From Caprella mutica (lineage: Eukaryota > Arthropoda > Malacostraca > Amphipoda > Caprellidae): a DNA stretch of 64,000 nucleotides. The notes under the pieces are model-generated. The model searched no databases. It worked only from the letters and a program-made list of their open reading frames with translations, and was not told where the DNA came from. The stretch spans positions 62,001 through 126,000 of the forward strand of contig CANNZV010000439.1 of the NCBI GenBank assembly GCA_947561585.1. Direction: 5' to 3'. This document shows, one piece after another, positions 20,501-31,985 of the stretch (positions within the stretch are counted from its first letter, which is position 1; each line of letters starts with the position of its first letter). The translations under genes were made by a program, and so were the position numbers.

Positions 20501-22366
20501 TGACTCATCTGTTGTTAGAATATATCCCAAAAAAGGTGACAGGGAGATGGTAGGGATGACCAACAGCGAGGAACACGTAACTGTTGGGTGTTGCGTCTAT
20601 ACACTGTTAGATGCAGTCAACAGAATTACGTCTATACCGTAACGCTGTTAGATGCAGTGAATAAAGTTACATTACACTGTTTGATACATGAGTTTAATTC
20701 AAAAGATGAAATACATCACCATTACAATTTTAAATCAACATTCTGTGCATATTAATGGTAGAACATAAATTCAACACGTATTTACATACAACTGAAATTT
20801 AAATAAATACTGTTCACCTAAAATCTATAATCAATACATTTATAGGAATAATTGATTACATTATTTCCTTGGTATGAAATAGTTCTAAAGATACACACCA
20901 TTAACAATAGAATCACATAGATTTTACTCACTAATTCACACATACAATCAAGATAAAGAACATCCATTGAGTATAACAGTACACTGATAAGGGTAGACTG
21001 TACCTTTATGCAGCAGCTCTAAGTATTGGGTTACTGTGTAGTGTTTTTATGAGATGTACTGTATATAAGTGACTGACTGCTCTAAGAACAGCATGTGAAC
21101 GGTATTTTATCTAATACTAAAACATAAAGAAGATATAGCTACTAGTGAATATAAAGTGATACAGAATAAAGAATTAAAACCTGTAGTGTTAAATATTAAT
21201 AATACAATGTAAAAAGTGTAATATTTAGAAAGGATACAATTTACCGTTATTAATGGGTATGTCAGTACCGTAAACTATAGAGGAAACTCCTGGAAAATAT
21301 CAACTTTCTTGTTCAAACTCTAACCGGAATGGCTCGATAGATTCCTGAAAGTCATACGGAATTCCCGAGAATTCCAAATAAATTGTACATCTAGACAGTT
21401 CTTCCCATTTCGCCTTCCCATAAAATGGTAATGATTGGTATACTTTATTACAGCTAATGTACGATGTGGTATATATTATTCATGTACGAAATTATCAAAG
21501 TAAAAAGAATTAGATTCATATTGAGGCTATGAACTAAATAATTCAAAGACTCGAATACTAAATGTTAAGTACAGGTTGCAAGGCTACTCTACATGCAAAT
21601 AAAAATGCAGTTTGAATTTCTAAGAATGCAACCTTTCTGAGAAAATTCAAAACAAAGCACTCTATCACAAGAAGATCCAGTCTTGTGTATTTTAAGTGCT
21701 AGAACCCGTTCTTGACTTAGTGCTATGCAGTGTACACATGCATTATGCACCCTTAAACAACTAGAACTGAAATTCAAGAACTAGTAGAAAAAAGCATACA
21801 AGTACACTATCTTGCTTAGAATATACAATTTGTAAGATTTTGCTTAACCTTGGTACTATATTTTATAAGTATAATTATAATAAAAGTAACTATAAATTAG
21901 TTTTATCACGCATGTAAGTACATTAAATATAGTTTGGCCTTTGCAGGAATATCTTTATAATATTAATAAAGCAATACACCCTTCCTTTCTTTATACTTGA
22001 TACATCTTAGCATCTATACACGGTTGAGTACACTTCTTTATATGTAAAAGATTGTCATCTTGATAAACGTAAAGAAAATAGGTCTGACTTGAAAAGAATG
22101 AAAGTGTTTTTGACAAAATTAAAAACTAATGATATCTTGTCGCACTCAGAGAATTAGAAACAATGATAGTTCCTACATTTATAATAAGAATTTTTCCCCT
22201 TTTCCACTATAGTTTAGTTATAAGTAATTAATAACGAGTTACAATCTATCACACTGGTTGTACTTCTGCTCATTCTTTGTAGTTAAGATTTACTACGCCG
22301 CATTTACCATAGCTAAATGGTTATGATTCATCTAACCACAGAAACCATCGCCACACTACTTAGCTA
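17580..22366. other. AT-rich stretch, no gene seen
   Basis: Mostly featureless. A possible minus-strand exon lies at 19747-19851, with acceptor CTCTATTTCAG and donor GGAG|GTAAGTCAT, but there is no other support. At 18880-18970 an element of the type GACCGGAATAT is repeated twice. At 20590-20680 GTTAGATGCAGT is repeated twice. Confidence 0.35.
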
Positions 22367-22368
22367 TA

Positions 22369-22511
22369 GGGTATGTTACGAATTATCGGTCAGTTCCACA
22401 TCTTCGGTCATATAAAAGAACAACGATTAACGGATACCAATGAAAAAAAATTATGTCGTTTTTGTTATATGCCCGAAGAGGTGGAACTGACCGATAATTC
22501 GTAACTTGCCC
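22369..22511. mobile_element. Fold-back MITE copy, TA-flanked
   Basis: TIRs begin GGGTATGTTACGAATTATCG on the left and are inverted on the right as CGATAATTCGTAACTTGCCC. The arms extend through CAGTTCCACATCTTCGGTCATAT. A TA dinucleotide flanks both sides (22367-22368, 22512-22513), as expected of Tc1/mariner-type transposition. There is no coding capacity. The minus-strand ORF at 22465-22662 is incidental. Confidence 0.85.
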
Positions 22512-22513
22512 TA

Positions 22514-23019
22514 TCTTTTTTCAGTTTGCGTACATTTTTCCAAAGTACAGTCATGACAGAGAGTCTGTAGACTGTACATCGTAATGACTTTCCGGTGACC
22601 TTCACTGCAGTGCTACGCGTTAAAAGAAAAGAAAACGGATAGGGGCACGCTTTTAACCCCATACTGCGTTAGAGTGGCACCATTGCAATAAATACAATAA
22701 CATTATCATTAAAATAACACTACAATTGATATTATTGAAATGGTAGATTTGTCAGTTAGATTATTATTGTTTTTTATTGACAGTCATCTCATTAGAGGGA
22801 AAACCTAAAGAAGGACAATATGTAACCTTGAAGTTAGTGACCATTGCTTCAGTGATATTTTGATTGTGATGGCAAATAATATTTCAGTGACTTATATTAG
22901 TATTTGATGTTGTAGTTAATAAAATCAGAGAAACATTATAGAAATAACAATTCATAAGAGAAGTAAATTGTTTATCATGTTTACTAGTGAAAAGTATTGC
23001 AGATTATATTTCTTATTAT
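22514..23019. other. AT-rich stretch, no gene seen
   Basis: Nothing recognisable. Confidence 0.5.
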
Positions 23020-23230
23020 TGCAGTAGAACTCCTCTATAGTGAAATCCTGTATAGTGAATTAGAAAAGGAACTACCCCGAATAGTGAACAAATTTTCTTT
23101 CCATCACTTTTAGAAAAATAATGACCTATTTTTGCAGACTAAATAAAATTTGTTCACTGTAGACGCTATTTTCTTACTTAGGACACTACATTCACTATAG
23201 AGGACTCCACTATAGAGGAGTTCTACTGCA
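23020..23230. mobile_element. MITE with perfect 23-bp terminal inverted repeats
   Basis: The ends are perfect inverse copies starting TGCAGTAGAACTCCTCTATA, and a second CACTATAGAGGA motif lies just inside the right end. The CAGTAGAAC(T/C)CCTCTATA end resembles pogo/Tigger-type TIRs, but the expected TA duplication is not evident, so the superfamily is tentative. It is 211 bp and non-coding. A degraded relative lies at 14165-14395. Confidence 0.75.
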
Positions 23231-24969
23231 TCATCTTCGAATTATGGATGTCATGTTAATTATAGGTACACTATAAACACCGGACACACTATAACTAAAC
23301 TTACAGGGAATAAATATAGAAAGAAATTCAAAGAAGCTAACGTGAAAACGGTATTTGTTCATTAACGGTAATTGATCATTTACCCATTGCTTATATACCT
23401 ACATATAGTGTGAATTACTGCACTTAAGTAAATAAGATATAATAAGTAATGTAGGTAGTACGATGATGTAAGAAATTATGTCGATAATTTATTGCAATGC
23501 TAATGAAATTAAGTATTCCTGCTCTTCACTACATAAAATAAATAAATATAATGATTAATATAATTAAGTGGTTAACATTCCTTTTGATTGATTTGAACTG
23601 TAAACACACGATTCCCTTTAACAGTATAATACTATAGATATATTTAATTATTTATATTATAATTAGTGAGCATTAACTTAATGCAAGTTTATAACTGGTT
23701 CTAAATACAAACATCACAGTGATGACAATAATCTATTCTATCAACAGTTTTATTGTTTTGATGTGATCAGACCACATCAAGACGTTTGCAAGTCGATAAA
23801 GTGAAAAGAATAAGTTTTACATGATCGAAAATGTGGAACCATTCGAGAACTAGGAACTTACCCTGTAGGACATAAGAACGCAATTATGATGTGGCACCTA
23901 CAGTCACCTTCAAAACTTATACCTGTATTCTATAATGAAGATAATACTGTATAATGATGACTATACTGTATAATGATGGCTAATCTATAGTATATATTAT
24001 ATAATATGTACTATCTGGAAAAAAGTAAGAGGTGTCCTTTAGAGTTTCTTTGGTTTGGAGTTCAATTACCAATTTAGGAAATAATATTTTTTTTTATATT
24101 TTTCATGGAATATTGAATGACGGCCCCTCTTGATCTTCTATGGCCCACAATAAATTACTCGGTGGGTTGTATTTATTCTCTACTTATAAAATATATATAA
24201 AAAATAAGGATTATTCAGTATCTGAATTATTAACGATAGATACAAAATAGATAACTAAAACCAAAAGCTTTCAATAAAAGAAACAAAATCTCAGAAATAC
24301 TTTGATTGCAGTATTCATTACCATCCATTCAATATTATCTGCTAATGAATAGTATCAGCCATAATAGGACTGGAACTGATTGTAGGATATTATCTACTGT
24401 ATCCTTTTAACCTTCAAACCAAAGACATATGCTTCACCGCAAGAACTACGTACAAGGGACTGCAAAAAGAAGACGGTAGGAACCATACCTCAATGGCTTC
24501 ATGCTTCTTTCATTAGCGACATCTTTTATGAGCACATTGGTGATTAACTTGATTTAAATCATTTGTGAGTGAGTATCAGGTGATGTGAATCAATGTTCTT
24601 AGAGTCAATGTTTATCTTTAAACTGTTCACAAATGAAATGAGAAATAACTGAATAGCACTACCTAATATATATTATATTACATGGTTAAACTGTTCTAAT
24701 AAATGCGAATATTACAGCATGATAATCTTTGTGATTCGAATTAAGATAATAATATAATGCATAGATTATCTAGTTTATTTTAAATATGACATGCCTTTAA
24801 ATGAGCATCAATTTGTTTACGTAAAAAAACGGATGCTATAGATTACTATACATCACTATATTATCAATCCATTTTAAACTCAATAATGATGGAGTTGATA
24901 GGAGGATTTGAATGCTTTCATCTATGAACAAAAAGAGACAAAAATCTTATAGTTACTATGAATTAAAAA
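23231..24969. other. AT-rich stretch with a partial MITE arm
   Basis: No gene seen. At about 23815-23863 there is a single right arm of the GGGTAAGTT MITE family (CATGATCGAAAATGTGGAAC ... GGAACTTACCC) without a left arm. Confidence 0.4.
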
Positions 24970-25110
24970 CATACAGAGCTATACACTATATAGCTCTGTA
25001 TGTAGTGTATGTATAAAATATAGTGCTATGTACTATATGTTTCAAATATAGAGCAATATACTATAAAGGTATTGTCTGCATAAAATATAGTGTAATATAC
25101 TATAAAGGCA
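24970..25110. repeat. Perfect hairpin followed by ATATAGTG-type degenerate repeats
   Basis: 24970-24983 (CATACAGAGCTATA) is the exact inverse of 24989-25002 with a 5-nt loop. It is followed by three to four copies of an ATATAG...ATATACTATA unit of about 40 bp. Confidence 0.7.
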
Positions 25111-25123
25111 TACTATATTTATC

Positions 25124-25790
25124 GTGACCTACACAAAAGTGAACCCAACTTTGAATAATTATAGATATTGCATTTATAACTAGATTAGGTGCACTCGGTA
25201 GAGCGCATACCTTCGCCGCCGCTTATCCGTTTGCTACTAAAATCTAATAAACTGGTGACTGGATAGTGACCAATCGTCCCACCAAGTTTCATGCATTATG
25301 GTTCGATACTTTTTGAGTTATAAATGACCATGACCTTGACCTTTGACCCGATTGCTCCCAAAATTTAACAAAATGATTCATGCATATTGACTAATCGTCC
25401 CACCAAGTTTCATGTAATATGGTTCAATACTTTTTGAGTTATATATGACCATGACCTTGACCTTTGACCGGGTCAATCCCCAAATTCTACCAGCCGGTCA
25501 CTGGACATTGACCAATCGTTTCACCAAATTTCAGGCAATTTGGTTGAATACTTTTTCAGTATATGCGAATAAAAAGATGATAAATAAACAAATGCCGTCA
25601 ATAATATAACCTTCCCGCATTCTGCGAGGGTAAATATAATAAATTTTAACTTCTTAAGCAATGACGAATGGTAAAATGGATACAAGTAGAAATACCTAAT
25701 TTTAATTCTATTTGAACTTTAATTTATATAACTTTTTTAATGAAATATTCACATTAATTCAAAGTTGGGTACACTTTTTTTGTGGGTCAC
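25124..25790. mobile_element. MITE with about 33-bp TIRs, interrupted by a retroposon-like repeat
   Basis: The left arm 25124-25156 starts GTGACCTACACAAAAGTGAA and ends CCCAACTTTGAAT. The right arm 25757-25790 is its inverse (ATTCAAAGTTGGGTACAC ... GTGGGTCAC) and is followed by CCTGTATA, a form common at Tc1/mariner ends. Most of the interior is the insertion at 25185-25634. Confidence 0.65.
25185..25634 (+). mobile_element. Retroposon-like repeat, copy 2 (with tRNA-like head)
   Basis: The head GCACTCGGTAGAGCGCATACC is followed by CTTCGCCGCCG, then three degenerate units of about 120 bp beginning TGACC(A)TGACCTTGACC, then the same ATAAATAAACAAATGCCG tail and CATTCTGCGAGGGTAA end as the copy at 2206-2640. 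It lies within another MITE and so inserted later. I found no ORF. Confidence 0.65.
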
Positions 25791-25799
25791 CCTGTATAT

Positions 25800-26705
25800 A
25801 AAAAATAGAGCTATTTTACATATACAGGCATACCTGTAAATCAGACCTATAACTACTTTATACATATAACTTTCTACAAACTATATTTGTCACTCCCTAT
25901 CTCCATGTTATTACCAATTCCCTAAACAGTTAACACTAGTTACTCTAGTAACTCCGTCTATAAAAGTCACCATCTCTTGCACCGCGACAAGAGTTTGAAA
26001 TGAAAGTGAAAAAGAAGATGACTGATAACGTGACGCTGGTGTGATCGCTAGAAAAGAAAACTGGTTTCACTTTTCGTAGCATTTAGTAATTAGGGTTAGC
26101 GTGTAGTTATTTCTTTCGATGCCGAGGCAGATAGGGTTAAACTATAGTTATGTGGTAGAGCATTCTACTCTGTGGTGCAGTTGCTTAAATTAGCACAACG
26201 ATTGTATTTAAAATTAAATGCTTTGAAGAAATTAATGGTATAAGCAAGCAAGTAAGTATATAAATAATAAATCTATTTATATCTATCTTCAAGTGATATG
26301 TAATAATTTATAGAATATGATGCAGTTTATTATTAAATTTTGTTTGGGAAATTAAAACTAGATTTTGTGAAGAGATTTAAAGAAAATAATTAAAATGAAA
26401 AGAATCATGAAACATAAAAATGAAATGTTATCATTTAAAGTTGAAATTTCGAACATACATTTTATATCATTGATAACTTTTCTTAGTTGTGTTTATGAAT
26501 ATATTGACATTTAGATGTTATAAATAAAATTGATTTTAACTAAGGTTGAAATATTAATTTTTTGTTTCAAATTATCAGTTATAATAACATGTGTCAAAGT
26601 TTAATGTTTTTTTCATGGTTATCTGAGCAATATTTATAAAAAATGTCACCTCCTGTTTATAACAATTTAATTGCGACTTTTGATATTTTGGAGTGTTTTA
26701 CTTTA
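25800..26705. other. AT-rich stretch, no gene seen
   Basis: Nothing recognisable apart from a slightly GC-richer section near 25980-26170. Confidence 0.4.
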
Positions 26706-26900
26706 GAGTACATTCTGAGTTATCGAACAGTTCCACATTTTCGAGCATACACAAGAAATGTATAAGAAAAAGCAATATGATTTTGTATTTTAATTTATAA
26801 ACTTGATATCATGAATATGAATTTAAATGACGGAGTTAAATCAAAGTTTTTTCTTATTAGATCGTTAATGTGGAACTGTTCAATAACTCGTAACTTACCC
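26706..26900. mobile_element. Fold-back MITE copy (longer variant)
   Basis: The left arm CTGAGTTATCGAACAGTTCC is inverted on the right as GTGGAACTGTTCAATAACTCG and followed by TAACTTACCC. The interior is AT-rich and longer than in the 178-bp copies. The right end is intact and the left end eroded. Confidence 0.65.
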
Positions 26901-27656
26901 TGTATATTTTTCATTTATTTTCAGTTTTGTTTTGTACATACCACCATATCGTGTTGCCATATTTTAGGGTAGATATTTTCACTTTCAGTATATGTCAGAA
27001 TGTAGGTAACGGAGGTGTCAACACACTTCAATGTTTGTTTGGTCGTTAACACACTTCAATGTGCTAGGGAAAATATTGCACTAATATTCTATTATTTATC
27101 ATACATTAAAGTGAATCATGTATAAAAATTGTACAGATTACTATAAATGTTCAAAATATTTAAAATTCAAACATGTAGGTACACTGTGCAGTATAAGTCA
27201 CATTTCAGTTTGAATATTTTAACGTAGAGAAAAATGCTTTAAATATTCAAAAAACCTAAAAATTCACATTATTAACGATTACATATTTATTAACTTAGTT
27301 TTCTCTTAATCCCAGTGTACTAATTACAACATTCATCCTTGCCGTCTGACCTGTTAAACCTACGATAGAGCAGGTAAATGTGACTGAAATGACTGTAGTG
27401 GTATGGACTGAAATGCTGATAGCCGCAAGTGTCAGACTCGAAGACTTTCACTTTTACTGAAACGCGGAACATCGCAAACATTTGACACAAACACAGTGGT
27501 GAAAATGACCAGTTGTTATTCTACCTCATTTTCAACATTAACATTTAACATTATTTCGGTATGAAGAATAATTTTACCACTGAAAATATTATTGACAAGC
27601 TTTCAATGAAAAAAAATATATTGGAATGTTGTTATTATGTAAAAAATAATATGGCT
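26901..27656. other. AT-rich stretch, no gene seen
   Basis: Nothing recognisable. ACACTTCAATGT occurs twice near 27025-27062. Confidence 0.4.
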
Positions 27657-29045
27657 CTTGCCATCTTCAAATAGTGGCAACTGGTATTGCCATCTTCAAA
27701 TAGTGGCAACTGGTATTGTTATCTTCAAATAGTGGCAACTGGTATTGTTATCTTCAAATAGTGGCAACTGGTATTGTCATCTTCAAATAGTGGCAACTGG
27801 TAGTTATCTTCAAATAGTGGCAACTGGTATTGTTATCTTCAAATAGTGGCAACTGGTATTGTCATCTTCATTTAGTGCCAACTGGTATATTGTCATCTTC
27901 ATTTAGTGGCAACTGGTATTGCCATCTTCAAATAGTGTCAACTGGTATTGTCATCTTCATTTAGTGGCAACTGGTATTGTTATCTTCAAATAGTGGCAAC
28001 TGGTATTGCCATCTTCAAATAGTGGCAACTGGTATTGTCATCTTCATTTAGTGCCAACTGGTATATTGTCATCTTCATTTAGTGGCAACTGGTATTGCCA
28101 TCTTCATTTAGTGCCAACTGGTATATTGTCATCTTCATTTAGTGGCAACTGGTATTGCCATCTTCAAATAGTGCCAACTGGTATATTGTCATCTTCATTT
28201 AGTGGCAACTGGTATTGCCATCTTCAAATAGTGTCAACTGGTATTGTCATCTTCATTTAGTGGCAACTGGTATTGTTATCTTCAAATAGTGGCAACTGGT
28301 ATTGCCATCTTCAAATAGTGGCAACTGGTATTGTTATCTTCAAATAGTGGCAACTGGTATTGTCATCTTCAAATAGTGGCAACTGGTATTGTCATCTTCA
28401 TTTAGTGCCAACTGGTATATTGTCATCTTCATTTAGTGGCAACTGGTATTGCCATCTTCATTTAGTGCCAACTGGTATATTGTCATCTTCATTTAGTGGC
28501 AACTGGTATTGCCATCTTCAAATAGTGCCAACTGGTATATTGTCATCTTCATTTAGTGGCAACTGGTATTGCCATCTTCAAATAGTGCCAACTGGTATTG
28601 TCATCTTCATTTAGTGGCAACTGGTATTGCCATCTTCAAATAGTGCCAACTGGTATATTGTCACCTTCATTTAGTGGCAACTGGTATTGCCATCTTCAAA
28701 TAGTGCCAACTGGTATTGTCATCTTCATTTAGTGGCAACTGGTATTGTCATCTTCATTTAGTGGCAACTGGTATTGCCATCTTCAAATAGTGTCAACTGG
28801 TATTGCCATCTTCAAATAGTGTCAACTGGTATTGTCATCTTCATTTAGTGGCAACTGGTATTGCCATCTTCAAATAGTGTCAACTGGTATTGTCATCTTC
28901 ATTTAGTGGCAACTGGTATTGCCATCTTCAAATAGTGTCAACTGGTATTGTCATCTTCATTTAGTGGCAACTGGTATTGCCATCTTCAAATAGTGCCAAC
29001 TGGTATTGTCATCTTCATTTAGTGGCAACTGGTATTGCCATTATC
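27657..29045 (+). repeat. 29/31-bp minisatellite, about 47 copies, with a hairpin in each unit
   Basis: The unit is of the type AGTGGCAACTGGTATTGCCA followed by TCTTCAAAT or TCTTCATTT. Many units contain GGCAA-CTGGTA-TTGCC, an inverted repeat. Two unit types (29 bp, and 31 bp with TGGTATATTGTC) alternate over much of the array, making a higher-order unit of about 60 bp. The two 84-residue ORFs at 28006-28260 and 28360-28614 are by-products of the duplicated block and not genes. Confidence 0.97.
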
Positions 29046-30985
29046 AAATAATGTCAACTTCTATCTTCAAGAAGTGGCAATTAACCATCACTTTCGAAAC
29101 AGTTCCATACAATAGTTTTCTTTTACTCTAAGTAGCTACTGTGCAAGCAATCTTTTCGATAACTAGTGTTACCAAATGGTAACGTAACACATTGTCAGTG
29201 TGTGTTATAATCAGTAACTACACCGTTACAAAGGTGACTGCACTCTTTTTATACCGCTTATCACTCACATATGATTACAGGAGTACTTTGAAAAACTCAC
29301 TGCTAGCTTTAACGCAGTAACTTCTTCATTAACACAGCTTCAAATATATGTAACAGTGATATTGTAATGTATATAGAAATGTTAAATTCAATATAAATAA
29401 TTGGATCTTAAGAAATAGCTAGAAGTCTATTTTTTATAAAGTTTTATTTCAATTCGGACTAACTAAATTAATTTCAGAGAACAAGAAATAGGGTTTCAGA
29501 ACCTATTTTTATTTCTATTTACTTAACTCTTCGTAGTTAATAGATAGGAAAATAAAGCAGCGATTTTTATTAGAAAGGATAAGGACAGTTCAGCCAGTTA
29601 GATTGCATTTTAGTTAGATGTCGGATCAATATAGTTAGAATCAATATCAATCATTTTGTTAATATTCAGATTTCATACACTATTTTTACTATTTCTGATG
29701 AAGTGATGGAATACTCAATGACCATCATTATAGAAGATGATAGTTGCACAGAAAGGGTGAATAGAGAAATATAAACATTTTGTGGCTGATTTGAACAAGA
29801 ACTGGAAAGATATTCGCTGAATGTTCCTATCTGATGACTTTATTTTAGACATCTATTATTGGGTTAATTATACGCCATCTAAAATATCGAGTGAGTTAAA
29901 AGTACACACTAACAGTGTATCGCGTGTGTTATCTCTACACACTTCACTAAGTGAGTTAAAAGTACTCACTACAGTCTATAGCGTGTGTTATCTCTACACA
30001 CTAAGTGAGTTGACCGCAGGCTGAACCACCAGTCTACAGTTGAAATACTTCCGCATAGCACCACATAGATTACAGTGATATTAGGTTGTAAAGCCTACGG
30101 GGTAAACCTATGAAGCTATTAATGACTATAAACCTTTCTGTGGCTATTCACTATTTGGGATTACTTCATATTATCATAGTATTTAAAACTAGTATTAAAT
30201 ATTTATGTCAGGTTTATCGAGTCAGATTTATTTAAATTATTTCAGACTGGATTTTCTGTATTTCAGGTCAACGGCATAAATTAATACTTAAAAGTGTTTT
30301 CCCCAATAAAGATTCCCTCCATTTGGGTAAATAGCATTATTTTATCTTGGCATTAAAATGGAGTGTCCGATTTATAAGCACCTTACCTACTTTCCAATGA
30401 GATGAATCGCCTCATTAGGAACTATGTGTGTATTTTCTGCAAGGAATTGCAACACAAAACACATTTTGAAGAAGTGAATCTACATACGATAAAGGCGCAA
30501 AAACACCATTTCACGCATGGATGGGCGGAGTTTGCGCAACTTTTCTTTGGTTAGAACAGATGTTAGTATAAAATGAAGCGCATGGTTCGCAGTTAAAAAG
30601 AATTACTCAAATTCTCTGGTAGCAAGAATTGATAGTTATTTGAATTTGAAGGTCTGGAGATGATGTTTCTTTAGGATTGTCTTTTTTAAATCTGTAGGTA
30701 TAAGTGAGGCTTAAAAATATCTATTATTGTTCATAAATATAACTTTAGTTATATTGTTTTCTATTAAAAATTTATTGTATTGCGTATTAAGTTGTCAATA
30801 AATGAGTGATAATTAATTTGCTTCTGACAATAGAAAGCACATTAACTTTCTTCTCTACAACATAAGAAATAACGCTAAGATCAGAGACTTGATTTATCGG
30901 CCCTAGCGTATGCTGTGATATTTGTCACGTAATTTAGAGAGTGAAAGAAAGTATGGGAGACATACTTAGGCTTAGTTATTTTGCA
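29046..30985. other. AT-rich stretch with a two-copy 61-bp duplication
   Basis: No gene seen. 29890-30009 contains GTGAGTTAAAAGTACACACT and GCGTGTGTTATCTCTACACA each repeated after about 61 bp. Confidence 0.45.
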
Positions 30986-31002
30986 GGGGGGGGGGGGGGG
31001 GG
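30986..31002 (+). repeat. 17-bp G homopolymer
   Basis: An uninterrupted run of 17 G, followed 16 bp later by GGGAGGGGGG. It is out of character for this AT-rich sequence. The exact length may be uncertain from sequencing. Confidence 0.9.
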
Positions 31003-31491
31003 TTATTTATTTCACAGGGAGGGGGGTGTACGGTAGTGACGACATTATTTATTTCTCAACAGTTAGACACAACAGGAAAGAGTCTAGGTAGCATTTCTCT
31101 TTACAACAAATAATTAAACAACAGGATGAACTGTGTTTTATTTAATATATCTCTCTGTGCATCACAGATACTGTCTTTAGATTAGTACTCAGTTCTGATG
31201 CACGACCTGTGATGCACTAAAAGATGAGTGCATCTTTGGGTTGAAACGATGCTCTCAAAGATCATTCCAAGTGACTGATCACATGGCAGATCAAACATAC
31301 CCTTGACATGTTAGTTTGACATATTAGCATATCAAAGGAAATGGAGCGTATGTTGACTCGCCATCAGTCGGCTGAATCGACTATAATCTGCGATAATGCC
31401 ATCGTAAATATTGGTCCAATGGAGATACCCAGAGACTCTTTCTGGAGTCATTAGTAAATAGGTATTTCAATGGTAGTGGTAAAGCATTGGA

Positions 31492-31985
31492 TATTAGTGC
31501 TAATATTGAATATTAGTGCTAATATTGAATATTAGTGCTAATATTGAATATTAGTGCTAATATTGAATATTAGTGCTAATATTGGATATTAGTGCTAATA
31601 TTGAATATTAGTGCTAAATAGGTACTTTGAGTAGGTACTTTAAATATTAGTGCTAATATTGAATATTAGTGCTAATATTGGATATTAGTGCTAATATTGA
31701 ATATTAGTGCTAATATTGAATATTAGTGCTAATATTGAATATTAGTGCTAATATTGAATATTAGTGCTAATATTGAATATTAGTGCTAATATTGAATATT
31801 AGTGCTAATATTGGATATTAGTGCTAATATTGAATATTAGTGCTAATATTGAATATTAGTGCTAATATTGAATATTAGTGCTAATATTGAATATTAGTGC
31901 TAATATTGAATATTAGTGCTAATATTGAATATTAGTGCTAATATTGAATATTAGTGCTAATATTGAATATTAGTGCTAATATTGA
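31492..31985 (+). repeat. 19-bp self-complementary minisatellite, 25 copies
   Basis: The unit GAATATTAGTGCTAATATT contains ATTAG-TG-CTAAT and AATATT, so each repeat and the array as a whole are nearly self-complementary. It is broken once (about 31615-31643) by AAATAGGTACTTTGAGTAGG. Scattered units have GG in place of GA. Confidence 0.97.

Noticed and set aside
25191..25211. tRNA gene
   Set aside because: GCACTCGGTAGAGCGCATACC resembles a D-arm, but no anticodon arm, T-arm or acceptor stem follows. It is treated as a SINE-like head.
28006..28614. Two nearly identical 84-codon ORFs
   Set aside because: They are the same duplicated block of the 29/31-bp minisatellite.
27657..29045. Possible CRISPR array
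   Set aside because: Repeats are directly abutting with no unique spacers, and the setting is an animal genome. The same holds for every array in the window.
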